Assembly: GCF_000711735.1 (NCBI RefSeq)
Contig: NZ_JONL01000009.1
Span: 20,712-84,711, forward strand
Direction of reading: 5' to 3'
From: Maridesulfovibrio frigidus DSM 17176
GTDB lineage: Bacteria; Desulfobacterota; Desulfovibrionia; Desulfovibrionales; Desulfovibrionaceae
DNA: 64,000 nt
The position numbers were made by a program, and so were the translations under genes. The stretch's first letter is position 1, and every line of letters starts with the position of its first letter. A model generated the notes under the pieces. The model was not told where the DNA came from. It searched no databases and saw nothing but the letters and a program-made list of their open reading frames with translations. This document shows positions 56,701 to 60,642 of this stretch, piece by piece.

Positions 56701-57523
56701 TAGCAAGAGTCTCAAGTTCAGACGTTTCTCCTACGTCGCGCAGCAATCCGGCAGGGACTTCTTCAACAACAAGCTGAAGCTTATCTACCTGATAAACAGG
56801 CTTAAAATAAAGTCCATCACCGATGTACAAACCAGTATAAGTGGAAAAATTACCTGTGGCAGAACCGTAATTAACTATGTCAAAGACCTGTCCGGCTGTA
56901 GGGGTAAACCCGTTAATGAGATGTATATCAAGAGTTCCATCAAAAGAGGCTGCATCGTTAACGGTTATCTGGTCATAGCCGTTATCAATATCTCCAGCTT
57001 CGCCGGGACCTGCGGTAAGTCCGCCAATTTCCATGATCAGCGTTCCATCAGAAGCCTGAGTGTAGGTATCAACTGTCTGAAGTCCCGGTGAATTACCAGG
57101 GCTTACAGTTCCTTCATTAACGACGGTTCCGTTAATCTCACCGGTTCCGGTAAGGATTTCATCGGCGTCAATAATAAGGTCACTAGGAGCTTCAAGAATC
57201 TCATCTGGAGTGAGGTGGATGTCCGTAAGTCCACTTATATCAGGAAGGACATCCGCAAGAGCTGCATTTACCTCCGGCAGAACATTTTCAGGCGAAAGAT
57301 CAACAAGTACTCCCTGAACTTCAGGCTCATACTCACCAATCCCCGAAAGTTCCACAACCGCTTGATCATCAACAGTAACAATTTCTCCGGCGGCTTCTTC
57401 CGAGCTTTCGGAAGACTCCTGTGCATCCACAGGCTCAACCATAGCTTCGCCTGAAAGCAGGATCCTTTGTTCTAATCTGTCAAAACACCAATTGTTAACC
57501 GGGGTATCAAATCTCTTGTTCAT
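35744..57523 (-). CDS. Giant LEPR-XLL-type exoprotein with RTX block, 7259 aa
   Basis: A 21.8-kb uninterrupted reading frame. The N-terminus has no Sec signal peptide and carries an LEPR-XLL-like motif (FDRLEQRILLSGEA, residues 14-27), as in other giant exoproteins. An acidic linker follows, then an autotransporter-like stretch with TVSPGNSPGLQTVDTYTQ (about 135-160). From about 270 to 2500 come long Asp/Ser/Gly-rich beta-structure repeats. RTX-type nonapeptides (GGAGNDRLFGGTGSDSLDGG) lie at about 2555-2650. From about 2900 to 6900 come haemagglutinin-like repeats typical of a right-handed beta-helix, interrupted at about 4810-5345 by a Trp/Tyr-rich domain. The last 300 residues are Gly/Pro-rich with no anchor. 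By eye only one Cys (C13) is seen in the first third. GAGG lies 5 nt before ATG. It is flanked by TolC and adaptor genes, so it is likely a surface adhesin or matrix protein. Confidence 0.9.
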   Translation of the reverse strand: MNKRFDTPVNNWCFDRLEQRILLSGEAMVEPVDAQESSESSEEAAGEIVTVDDQAVVELSGIGEYEPEVQGVLVDLSPENVLPEVNAALADVLPDISGLTDIHLTPDEILEAPSDLIIDADEILTGTGEINGTVVNEGTVSPGNSPGLQTVDTYTQASDGTLIMEIGGLTAGPGEAGDIDNGYDQITVNDAASFDGTLDIHLINGFTPTAGQVFDIVNYGSATGNFSTYTGLYIGDGLYFKPVYQVDKLQLVVEEVPAGLLRDVGETSELETLATFAATAAPGDQVVVTGGFDIGGQTLEGELTFKRSADDSGFDVLFSDLTISVGAGGATGSMVNGSGALYIADSGGTAGTMTGMLTVNGVADVSATGNVTYEFNTISGAVNRTIGSTTLNMQADTASKFSGAMTLSIAGLANMSGNFVIQQQGSGADSSFYVDGSSISSSIGTGADLVDGWMAMIIAEDAGDVAKYAFVGGGNFSFGAGSGSAVSATAYVKANTLGKSVNETFDISGTERTITFASADILAVSDFDMELTSGLKSQLGTMADSINALRDSLLSSVDDDGNIISVSKLAETIPGTNISIESLLDSYDMFALGDYIDHYLNQQDTRVDSIPLGDYTATYGVPTMTGLYNYLKTNWVPTLDSVDPSALNIDITASGFEVSFANTFSSTESVTIDLGEEVSTLGLVLDSDLVVDVDVSNSVDFDFAVDWDMGEADFTLNSMDYTASASVNDLVVSGNYGPLEVSLGKVGTEATAVINLAGSIITDGSDNFAHTTTTDTVTVNLPVFASLAGTEITGAGTPRIIIEGTPLTSTDAFTYTTENFDPFAGFTDVSVGDMILMFPNFLTMLDDIRNSDGLGKSIPFMESSLDQVFNFAEGFNQEIYSKIDFNRSLVVSVDGLSGSLTADSVEFTVAGQTFSDDLLQQYVTFEGLGTRQIRGIDGDTLTLSKGFSADIADVNFKVHMAQEQIQTVQEFVTAVNSSGVLGGLSIAYDLAEQKFTVPLEFSHTLADIESDIAFDFDMGDLAGLETSAKGTIGATVEGGLNLFFDLDGLTATGNDGALTDGSTTFTSAGASFTAAMVGYSLDIDGNSYTVASVTDGTTLELTEAATGDLAGSDYVLSEGFQIGIEDVTVDATMNAAASDPEITANLGFIGITAGGAGSGSAIQATSTASGSLEKSGGDTRFTTTEMRGSTFLDSLTMTLVGSGSASIKSLTIDPGVGSDLPLAPDAEIAIYVQDIVSPGTTVKVEQDVTESFDLAKLVADGGATSSDTITVIPDLGDGFAFQELSFLDIVKAVRMGIDFVGDAFGSSELYTAILPILNFSLMEAFSVVDDFAAQLEIAAENPAASIQQAEAIFEDAFGLNDNNSLDKQDQAFSLYLDGDVLNMHMDYGQVMSKLVTFNVDLKQLQDLAGGAIPGLDGIDTLSDQLGAGAAANILLEGMFELQVDAGIQFASGLEPEIFLYDYDETRIEQVTSADLSGVPFVADSSEVTAGMYANILAEFQAAIDAAEAGGETVTYLQAVVVSAIDGGSEAVSLLTDRQRALLALEAQLETDLSIDIELFVGERTTAADAVTAAATAAFVDIQISREKSVSADKARGTYGQLGFRVAGNNMDMDFEVGPMTLGVEGGTVVIDGDGDVDTHDFATLTVRLDQLAPDALGAEVPQEIKDALPENDGRFYLGTEDIKFNIIPVVAGDMDINLPLRMDFAGLEFDLPSPMHIEVLPDIDFGDFLNGLTLPDPPDLPSLSIDTPDIIGFFQGLGGNFNLLSILQNPGLFIDGIDFSLGALQDIFLNSFTVDLPIIGDVLGDFSGFLGDIRIDLLADLRADLSIEGGLIQLVRMSYFEVFGESGLDILQDSTGDAIIDINDVLVGWYDIDQVSLGDWTTGGDLPDNVDAVQFDMQLGGSIVATGVDIPLDIELPGFEFDIDGGFGLDADWSFDFGTGISGTDGFYMVADNGSDPEFEVDVNVFLDGDPSTTAVDPFVGTGQLAFFKATLTDNGIGGGKASGLYGGLDIDFKGDSRGRMTNNFISSQPASKVFVPEFFVDGELNLGVVLEVDGVAAMPKLVGDLTIDWDWTLANGATAPVINIENLGVDVDSLVDDFLLPITEQIEDILTPIKPIVDGLYTPISGLDALGVNNVMDLIDIIMILENKPAVNWAFVEAARFMLEMPDTVRSWSAAGGVIILGDILNLGSDNVTVVQRLVDLPEALESNVSALEGKAQGSGSAGDAARSGFKSLEYVTDISNWMNVLTGGDATLFTYEMPLLVAEASFRVPIAGLKLGPADFGIMAIGGLTATADLAFGYDTAGIKKSLQTGDALDAFDGFYVSDVTLPEFADGSIVPGTGGEEKPELSFDLDVGIEAGVSAGIVKAGLVGTITFFADFDLQDIARSTLTKDADGYVTDVDWEADGKIRMSEILTMVDYGGPEALFNTTAGAVASAGAYVKVKIPVVGTKTVVDIELFETTLFEISIDAPNVKPDLGHMEGSTLHLNAGTDAGLREYFDTKDSGEQFWLSGDSGTVNVEFDNWYQTFTGVTDVVVDMGEGDDFLDATLLTDVSMNVRGGAGDDTILIGSGGGSAFGDAGDDTITVVSGTATSTLEGGTGDDKLTALGGNDFLRGGAGNDRLFGGTGSDSLDGGTGDDVLEGGAGNDTYVFGDDFGSDRYSDNVGDVALDFSSMTTGLDMSIGRNGVSGINTDGGEFRLSSGKVNYVKLGSGNDVVRVKDFTEWTTDIVDTGGNDKYQVTAGRAGATLATGTINIKDNSGAFDEVIVTQTSRETPLFVNNGPVGYNGQVANGREVLNFDSGLDRLTLAGDGADFNGGEIESFGGGVVYDTAEADNVSDIGTTGFRVIGQNIDMRSEIKAGHVILDSIDFIDVTERLTATSSGYVDLRSYGDGADITLNADVLVSAGTDFAGDGSGWVRMVSADGAIINGNGSEIIAAASYLQLRAKDGIGATSAPLLTTVMELTALTSEIGSGDIVITETDDLNIIVQRTLSGDENPGLHVDPANGEDRWESKLDWDNAASVQWLSDIQAGRSDYGIEVGNGNLLLTQKSTDGLLTLESGDIHTILEGANITLTVDDVDFVSGEDMIISSGDLTIQADSLAWDYLLGTAAESIGGGETLNSTHTTSLNMGLRDFAALADGFNLVTIGRRNADNTMTIGDIYTPTEVKMTGTPRSEDAILRDHTVFLSDELVVMGNVQGTGNTVELHGYNVSINSQNFHDPLGTPDSGVTAKEVIVQADEQLHVGGWLVADDLVDIDVTATSGVNRPASGFYVAPPNGVTSVFMDVGSRIESLNADSTIDIDGTKAMQIGSFIEAHGAGSTIDIDVGTDFLLKEAATVAARSADGLIDINAGGVLAINAGSAVSAGIRYNDVDGKPVPELIGAGADIVLISANEMLLGGSVGTADGLTVSSGTGVHDNEDYGDPDHISYSPAYSIYNKQAYFDMIKGISPDHYLQDHNSGYGLMVTGTIVSLGDNQQVVLSSADDFILRGNVSAIGSDSGITLQSDTFTYVEGFVTADKELKILGGIQLDGTDVNGMDQHGSSLYVHGTSTLRTAAADGDILVDGSADVDLYGVLVAGGSVGTSGVIWSGEGADLTVRAGSQLNVDTGLLAAGNVIVKGGTPGIEDNDMGLLVTTAGGMTARGYNGVGGNIIVTGSGNMEMMGTMVAGGSLVQTFDDEGVLLSQHIDWSGTEGTTNINVAGQAFIGGNTVNKDGDATVTGGYIHSAGDLTIQGGSNDSGTGVRIQGASEIAVKKVDGLIHVIADQDAEIMGLLAAGGEIKTVRDASGAVQGRYIETFGGASRVKIEADNQIRVGVGLKAGQSIDLIGGVDPVEADPADGSTNHSGKGIVLLGSAQLETWMENSTINLNAPGRIDVLAPGHTNEILADAWPYNAAGTLPHDVTLDIVLDKVSHDITASVTISAADTADNTSLNDLMADVTAALEAATWTVTRSDVPEFVVGDTYADFADDPTTGAQVDPDMELKLRDGRLNFTGPYGITIADSSVNGDYLGLDLASGDLESGLYYAIDARNTGSVVNLGAEDGPNDKIYVGGKVIANKAINMYSGTSADGVDIDLDATGVLETVNGSIEFNAGENGVIKGNVIAGGVGSDIILNSDTRLEIRGTLEAYDSVVLTGGTTESTGQESLKIEGTAKILSTGGGGTLTLNGANDVVIDGVVGSGSNALAAVNIDSEFGDVTLAKTSGRITANTPLTITGKNIDIQGVIESVSSNGAGAEVSITADNNLTIQGDVSVDYDLALHAGNSVEIFDAAIEVNNAESTIRVTSDGNITSSKVAVASGHDTLPDGQLYQQGATIQGTGSIFFDAADSLTIGSAILVGTSDAGSKITLEGSTVTVMGSVLAGATVTGGTTWTGADSVLDVDAIERLNIGGDAIDSDGFNAAAAGNLKSSGNLTIDVVGGSNDISVNQNSLSSISANSAVGDLEADATASHVTINTDHGISLYGFTEAPDAEGTVTINAGDTAFFDGITEAGKTITVIGGDDDSGKSILSRDHVYKRDIITGFFLDAEDKLMDGLGNLVDADGDNVDASGVKLADGVEPVKGGDPIRLSGATFDVGEGGTITFEGVADVYLGGQVGRPKSVDGAVTTNPVTVTATSTIGTVAVTGLVNAVEKVTVQGNSASVFSGGVIRTYADSGQVEINVTGNVLVSGDDGLNGKGIISAADRVHIKGDNVRLDGNISASRDSDSWIVINGITSAIMGGVLSSQGDIDVRGGITADWTQEQLLASSVDVAILGDALVQVVGQGSLNAQGDINIITGGDFEVDATAALGDGQKALLTPIITNRAVTVQIPNGYQKVADGFILMPEVSWVATTLTDQVGTEEVKSGIEYFTMDVTLTQDAYYNGTTLREWFVEGVDYHNASVNWSVTGAISPVADYSPFNTLTDAQQDAVLKHLGYMRLYDFSYSNPERHVVENGNPTKNIWTPAWKDNDLEIVHIVVSGWEDKYIRMQQGAAADVLRVVTQGEAVVSEVVVGRYQDQATVKYTQVSSAHRSSSYDVDEPWGALYESYDVTDYDGVDASWDVSYVASTGDRFYEVYDGRTGASQVNHYFDPLWVADSTDATRLSSETSNKSDLKATATVSYFDTTLSVGGKIVTNTHNVDVGIDEAGDDSYGVDIDPKGLAITHVNGAGFVERKYTSGTSSSTAGHVKINSTAEFEYLQVWTDGKFSGTEFLDIGLDVVDWNAVWYDDTDVNGSYGIIWATGGENDAYWTSYSGDDFRVVTNYSGNSTGWVKEAAPEAFSKTLTEDFKDYNYDWESTWNNVSDDRRTLQYQYVSDTTDRYSNRPIYRTYDDVTKVVQEKSVTIWRNNPIFEDVVVNRTERVLDDGGMVNWGEFEQDALNAVGNINVVTADDISVSGLVTGSGVDSTVTFTAGGDITVNGKAPVGGGIAAESLITSSGEVKFVAENNITIGDAGSVITTLDETGVVVEAGGDAIMDGDITTKDSIVVQAANDIKLGGHLKAANFIDIDAGFEDGSGAFTGDAGGLLEVTAAEGFVNLTAGTDSGDMNITDTTITALDHVTLTAEGGAIRQTGGVITTAELTGLSQDGFEANTSIDSLAVTNTVGGGLVINNDKALIITDFDTASGSIDVTTFGALNAGRLTTGGMTDDDDIRIKVYNAGVTYNTIAVGEGGEGDVTIEVQDSINVTGDESRMIGDVVTIEVPGAINITTIANTLNLSSYEGGDITINDISADGVNLGRVIAGEGEISVTALGDVGIKDVQVLSERRDLEIISGGLVFGIDNGVNPNIFTDQLTISAETGIENISTRINELKSISSTAGDISFINTEYIGDIVADLTITDVRTGDGDVSITSDGVILGYTARAEGADSKLTLRSTADSVVIRDTFGAGGVWGGSGVELDAAKKLDLEVNVDAEDDLILRSGTEFILPTTSTYAADNITLESRETIKLENDLVFGGGTLELISSRDVLVSGNITSSDGSNVDNLKITAQADNSQKIFIRDTTFGYVVYHDAGGNEVLETPEGKLVRAVVGGRYAQTAMYSPDTPGAAVELRTVMTSNLDGTGSYYTTGGASISEAEEARYSVLERSFIDVTSTTNKDDLTVQVHITPSSDIRVSIGSSKVDNFNFEARGNTGEIDLDTNSDLNLTTSTFKATGDIDINTTGTLATGTNTIDGVSGNYAEYINLTSGGNMVVDGMIEVADGVRTIKQVENTPIEGRVTLTSGGTIISNVDTAIAGGSNLTTVSVGETKLVTDVDNLNSTITGVGNLTIKDSGTLTVENAQIREGNLTVESGSTLNVESMALTTDKMGNAITLINTSGNVYVDSINAGRSFGMVMVVSNGDLRELSPVDADIDLTANMLAALTTSETTDLELNVGAEVIGRSKDFDLEISGDFTLFGTFGGLINLDVHGTLYVGDVNTIKNITLAADNAVEVQGDVVTTGVVGVTGPGINVAADGSIQGGSVNLDAGTGTINMAAGSSIEATSGNLVAVTETSMLLTNMSSAGNMNLTSSSGAILDGNGDDAANLVVGGNAILNAANGIGVEGGDALETAITGTLTGTATAGGINLADMADLTIGAGNLISTSGAVALKAAGTITLTGDVVAADSTATLLAGGNIAQGASSNVQADSGVSVSSSTGGVTQADGATIISTTGTAQLDAQTDVRVSSVTAEGNALVTSRTGTIFDNTAGAGANVTSINGVINLSAGVDIGEVANAFDVDGAVTAAAGGNINIAGVGGLGLAAGGIQSSGGSVTLSTVGNAVIDQAVTAAGAVAISGDDVTTSSEVTGQSVSITAGGINYLTGDGLLTATDGDIDLTGASIVQTGNMLADAANAITVTSTAGDIAMRIQPDSVTDQGIGGALITGDGTITYVSAKEMSVGSLITEGEVRLTAQDGSISNGFDELPTDFSPEHFIGAGLNIVAETMYADATAMIGKTAGSALNIEVDNLSALSGEGVNIWARGGATIIDPGVIVDGDGDIVMVTNADSFSFDPDAVTDPLHGITGEGVVRFRTGFVVPPPLVVVPDTSVDVGTGTGTGIGIDSVQLANIADRIAADDLGNDPFGPDNGPDGLDPLGDFNAPGSVLGDIFGNGSPQLILQELFNVPSQNQSGESNQPGTTPSTSNPVATGGSIVGDVAAYGLGTGGSLVGDASFEGVGDGTGNARSLFGGIGRGAATGGLGQIGSLFDGMGGDGGADLLNPETAIQSLRPVDRQTGEPRSGLGIGGLPALEGRNAGGLLQFPDDSPGIVLPGEAAPAFTPEGEILLQGQQPVGGTPDGVVSQVDPVIQTPSGNGQ
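36503..36537. repeat. In-frame hexanucleotide repeat in the giant gene
   Basis: About five near-identical 6-bp units (TTCCAG/TTCCAA) on the plus strand encode alternating Gly-Thr and Gly-Ile near residue 7000. Slippage by whole units would change length without breaking the frame. Confidence 0.55.
41490..43090 (-). other. Trp/Tyr-rich non-repeat domain within the giant
   Basis: Encodes about residues 4810-5345. Unlike the surrounding Gly/Asp/Thr repeats it is rich in Trp and Tyr (for example SWVATTLTDQVG, YLQVWTDGKFSGTEF, YDWESTWNNVSDDRRTLQYQ) and has basic residues. I see no family match. Such a globular island in a beta-helix may be a ligand-binding or catalytic domain. Confidence 0.6.
49575..49861 (-). 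repeat. RTX calcium-binding nonapeptide block in the giant
   Basis: Encodes consecutive GGxGxDxLx-type units: MNVRGGAGDDTILIGSG, FGDAGDDTITV, LEGGTGDDKL, LRGGAGNDRLFGGTGSDSLD and LEGGAGNDTYVF. Calcium binding would fold the region after export. It sits in the middle, at about residues 2555-2650, whereas classical type I substrates carry RTX blocks near the C-terminus. Confidence 0.88.
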
Positions 57524-57547
57524 GGTTACCTCTTACGCATCCATGCA

Positions 57548-58426
57548 TTAACGAGAATTACGGCAATCGCTGTTGCCTTCTTTCATTATAAAAAGCTCTG
57601 CACTACCACCCAAACGGGCCATAGCTTCTGAATTGTCAAACTCCGCCTTGATTTCCATAAAACCGGAAGCGGTATCGATCGTCGGTGAAAGAAACGTCAC
57701 CTTTGCCGGAATAGCATCCATGCCAGTTCCAGTGAAAGAAAGACAAGCGTCCGTAGCAACGCTAAACAACTTTCCGACAGACTCTTCTGCACTACCTACA
57801 AAGCGCCCTCTATCAGCTTCGACCAGCCTGATAAGCGGCTCTTGTGCCTGAACACTTTCACCGGGAGCTTTAGAAATTGTTGCAACAACTCCGGCAACCG
57901 GAGCATGTAAAATTCTACGCCTAAGCTTTTCATGGGCCAGATCAAGTTCAATTTTTTCAAGCTTCTTGCTCATTTTAAGTCTTGCTGCTTCTGATGCAGC
58001 TTGTGCAAATTCGAGCTGCTTAGTCTCGAAGTCTTCCCGGCTGGCAGCCCCATCTTTATAAAGGCTTTCAGCAGATTCAGCTAACCGAAGCAAAAGCTCT
58101 TTGCGTTTTTCAGCAAATTTCAATTCATCTCTGGACTTAAGCTTCAAACTACTCTGAGAAACTTCCAATTCTTGAAGTTCCTTATCAAGAAAAAGAAGAA
58201 CATCTCCTTGTTTAACCAACTGCCCCTCCTTAACCTTTATACCAGATATCCTTCCAGCTTCAGGCAACCCTATCTCTATATCGTAGTATGCTTCCGTGAA
58301 CCCTTGAACTACGATTTCTGGAGTTGTCGTATCTTGTGCTTGTAAAGCAACAGGACTGACAATAACGGCAATCAATATGAGAACAGAGAAAAAGATTAGC
58401 CGTGATACTCTATTTACAAAAACCAT
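57548..58426 (-). CDS. Periplasmic adaptor protein (HlyD/RND type)
   Basis: A 292-residue membrane-fusion protein with a signal peptide (LIFFSVLILIAVIVSPVALQ), a lipoyl-like half (IEIGLPEAGRISGIKVKEGQ), a helical hairpin (about 90-165, SRDELKFAEKRKELLLRLAE), a second lipoyl half (HAPVAGVVATISKAPGESVQ) and a short beta-barrel (about 205-275). It lacks the usual C-terminal membrane-proximal domain. It should bridge an inner-membrane partner to TolC across the periplasm. It ends 25 bp before the giant gene and starts 5 bp after tolC. AAGGGG lies 9 nt before ATG. Confidence 0.82.
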   Translation of the reverse strand: MVFVNRVSRLIFFSVLILIAVIVSPVALQAQDTTTPEIVVQGFTEAYYDIEIGLPEAGRISGIKVKEGQLVKQGDVLLFLDKELQELEVSQSSLKLKSRDELKFAEKRKELLLRLAESAESLYKDGAASREDFETKQLEFAQAASEAARLKMSKKLEKIELDLAHEKLRRRILHAPVAGVVATISKAPGESVQAQEPLIRLVEADRGRFVGSAEESVGKLFSVATDACLSFTGTGMDAIPAKVTFLSPTIDTASGFMEIKAEFDNSEAMARLGGSAELFIMKEGNSDCRNSR

Positions 58427-58430
58427 CCGG

Positions 58431-59987
58431 CTATGCCCCTTCTGAGATCTTACATGCGGTACAGAGTCTTCCTTCGGCGAGCCAAAGTGTCAGTATAGCT
58501 TTTTTAAATTCAACTAACTTCTCTGCCATAATCAGCTCAGATTCGATAAATTCCTGTTCCTGAACAATAAGATCTGAACGGGCAATACGGCCCTGTTTGA
58601 AAAGTTTATATCCGTCTTCAAGAACTTTTCTCTGAAAATCGACAACACGGGCCAACCCTTTTGCTTCATCATAAGCTGTACCGACTTCTTTGCGGGATGT
58701 TTCAAGCTCGTCGACAATTATGCCGCTAAGGTTAGTTAAAGACAAAGAGGCTTGATCTTCTCGCCTTTTCGCAGCTTCAAGCGCGCTCTCTTCGGAAACT
58801 CCACCACCAAGAGGAACACTGATTGTAGCTCCTACAGTCCAATATTCAAAGCCACTACCAAGCTTGTCATAGGCGTCATCCCAATTGCGGCCCATACCTG
58901 TCTGACCATATTCACCGTCTAAACTTACATCCCAAAAATTCTGGTTATCTGCATACTCTACACGCTCGCCTTCGAGATCAAGTTCCAACTTAGCAGCAAG
59001 ATAATCCGGGCGATTTTCCAAAACTTCCTTTCGGCTCATTTCACTATAAACCCCGGCAAGGTCCAGTTCTGGAAGAAGATTAGAAACTCGTATGGCAGAA
59101 TTTGTAGCCAGGCTTGTGCCTACTAACATTTGACGGATATTGGATGCAGAACGGCGGACCGCTTTTTCTGCAAAATGGTATCTAGCCTTACGCCTCGCAA
59201 GACTCGATTCAGAACGGAAAATTGCAGAAGTAGGAACTCGCCCCTCCTGAACCTGCTTACTCACGATACCTGCAATTTCGCGAGCTAAAGCAAGCATTTC
59301 AGCTTCCAAAGTTAGTTTAGTTTGAGCCAACAACATATCATAATAACTTTGCCCGGCCTTAAACACGGCTATCAATCTAGCGCGATCCAAATGAAGTTCA
59401 GCAATCTTATGTTCACTTTCCGCGATTCGAACTTTAGTAAGATTAACATTTGTTCCAAAATTTTTAAGCAACGGCTGAGACACAGCAACGCCGACTTTAA
59501 CCTCTCTCTGACGACCATACTGATCACTATCCTGCAAACTGGTTGAGGGGTCTCTAAGCTCGTGCACCAATTCAACAGAAGTCCCTGTGGGCAACAAACT
59601 AGAAACGCCCATAGAACCAACGTTATCATTCCTTTGATAAATAGATTCATTAGAGCGGATTGCAGCCTGATCAGCATCATTCTGCTCGCGTTCGTATTCA
59701 CGTGCAAAAGACATTTCGAGCATAGGTTCAAACAATCCCCACGCATTTTCGATGCCTTCCTTAGCAATAAGCATTTCTAAAGTTTGCCTGCGAATAGACT
59801 CATTCTCGCGAGAAACAGCAGTCAAAAACTCAACTTCTGAGAGGGCAACTATGCCGCTAGAAGGACTGCCAACATTCGACGCTGGTACCTTTTGCGCTAG
59901 AGCCTCAAAACCAAACAAAGGCGAACCAGTCACGGATAAAGCTGCCGCAAAAACAAAAACCATTACAAGCTTATAAAAAAAACGCAT
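58431..59987 (-). CDS. TolC-family outer-membrane channel protein
   Basis: A 518-residue protein with a signal peptide (LVMVFVFAAALSVTGSPLFG) and the TolC/OEP layout of two repeated helix-pair halves. The first half contains VGVAVSQPLLKNFGTNVNLT and the second SVPLGGGVSEESALEAAKRR. The helical stretches include AEMLALAREIAGIVSKQVQE and VDFQRKVLEDGYKLFKQGRI. The C-terminus ends LCTACKISEGA. It probably forms the outer-membrane exit duct for the giant and is the first gene of the operon; AAGGG lies 6-7 nt before ATG. Confidence 0.88.
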   Translation of the reverse strand: MRFFYKLVMVFVFAAALSVTGSPLFGFEALAQKVPASNVGSPSSGIVALSEVEFLTAVSRENESIRRQTLEMLIAKEGIENAWGLFEPMLEMSFAREYEREQNDADQAAIRSNESIYQRNDNVGSMGVSSLLPTGTSVELVHELRDPSTSLQDSDQYGRQREVKVGVAVSQPLLKNFGTNVNLTKVRIAESEHKIAELHLDRARLIAVFKAGQSYYDMLLAQTKLTLEAEMLALAREIAGIVSKQVQEGRVPTSAIFRSESSLARRKARYHFAEKAVRRSASNIRQMLVGTSLATNSAIRVSNLLPELDLAGVYSEMSRKEVLENRPDYLAAKLELDLEGERVEYADNQNFWDVSLDGEYGQTGMGRNWDDAYDKLGSGFEYWTVGATISVPLGGGVSEESALEAAKRREDQASLSLTNLSGIIVDELETSRKEVGTAYDEAKGLARVVDFQRKVLEDGYKLFKQGRIARSDLIVQEQEFIESELIMAEKLVEFKKAILTLWLAEGRLCTACKISEGA

Positions 59988-60120
59988 ATATACCCTTCAC
60001 TAAAAAAGTATTTTTAATAAAAATAGACAAAAAAACACAAACCAAAATTCTATAACTACTTAAGACGAGACAAACCGGCCCCGACGTTTTTTACTAAAAA
60101 AACCATTCAACTCAGCCCAA

Positions 60121-60145
60121 CTTAACTTAACTTAACTTAACTTAA
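60121..60145. repeat. Five tandem CTTAA pentamers
   Basis: Five exact CTTAA units run from 60121 to 60145, 134 bp upstream of the tolC start. The tract is a simple-sequence repeat of the kind that can slip during replication and change promoter spacing. Copy number is five in this strain. Confidence 0.75.
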
Positions 60146-60346
60146 ACCTGCTTAAACAAAAAACACGTGTTGACTGATGAGTCAATACAATTACCAACAC
60201 TTATGCCCAAAATAACAACACAACAGACTCTAACCAGTTCATCCTGTTTTTTTTAACACAACTTCTACACAAACAAATACTAAAAGATTAAATTAAGACA
60301 CAGTTGGATAAATTTTGCATACAAAACTAAGTCACAACAAACTAAA

Positions 60347-60454
60347 GTGCACTTTATTTCTCTTCAGTTGCCACCAAACACCATAAACACACATTATAGG
60401 AACTTTTTTACGTAACAACACAATATAGAGCACAATAGTAGAAATAAAGTGCAC
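60347..60454. promoter_or_regulatory. Perfect 14-bp inverted repeat 80 bp apart
   Basis: GTGCACTTTATTTC at 60347-60360 is the exact reverse complement of GAAATAAAGTGCAC at 60441-60454. The left arm overlaps a 12-bp palindrome (AAAGTGCACTTT, 60344-60355). The spacing of about 80 bp fits paired operator sites that loop, or the ends of a tiny insertion. It lies between tolC and the histidine kinase gene. Confidence 0.65.
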
Positions 60455-60642
60455 AACTATCTCTAAAAGAAATACCTTGCCGCAAAAATAGGAAATTTAT
60501 TGCTGACAAAAGACTTTTGGTATTTAGATTCTAAAGAAAAAAACAGACCTGTATAACGAGAATTCATCAAAACGAGGATGAGAGAAGATAAAAGCGGACG
60601 GAAATTAATTATTCTGGCAACGAAACCACGAGAGGAAAACAC

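Larger units (their letters stand above)
59988..60642. other. AT-rich regulatory spacer upstream of tolC
   Basis: The 655-bp spacer holds no supported gene. It should carry the promoter of the giant-protein operon. It contains the CTTAA repeat (60121-60145) and a widely spaced inverted repeat (60347-60360 with 60441-60454). I see no sigma-54 type TGGCAC-N5-TTGC sequence on the strand that reads toward tolC. Confidence 0.55.

Noticed and set aside
35744-57523. A two-partner secretion (TpsA) or classical type I substrate
   Set aside because: There is no TpsB-type beta-barrel gene, no Sec-type ESPR leader and no ABC exporter nearby; the RTX block is not C-terminal.
60347-60454. A sigma-54 promoter for tolC near the inverted repeat
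   Set aside because: I looked for TGGCAC-N5-TTGC on the minus strand between 60000 and 60400 and found no acceptable match.
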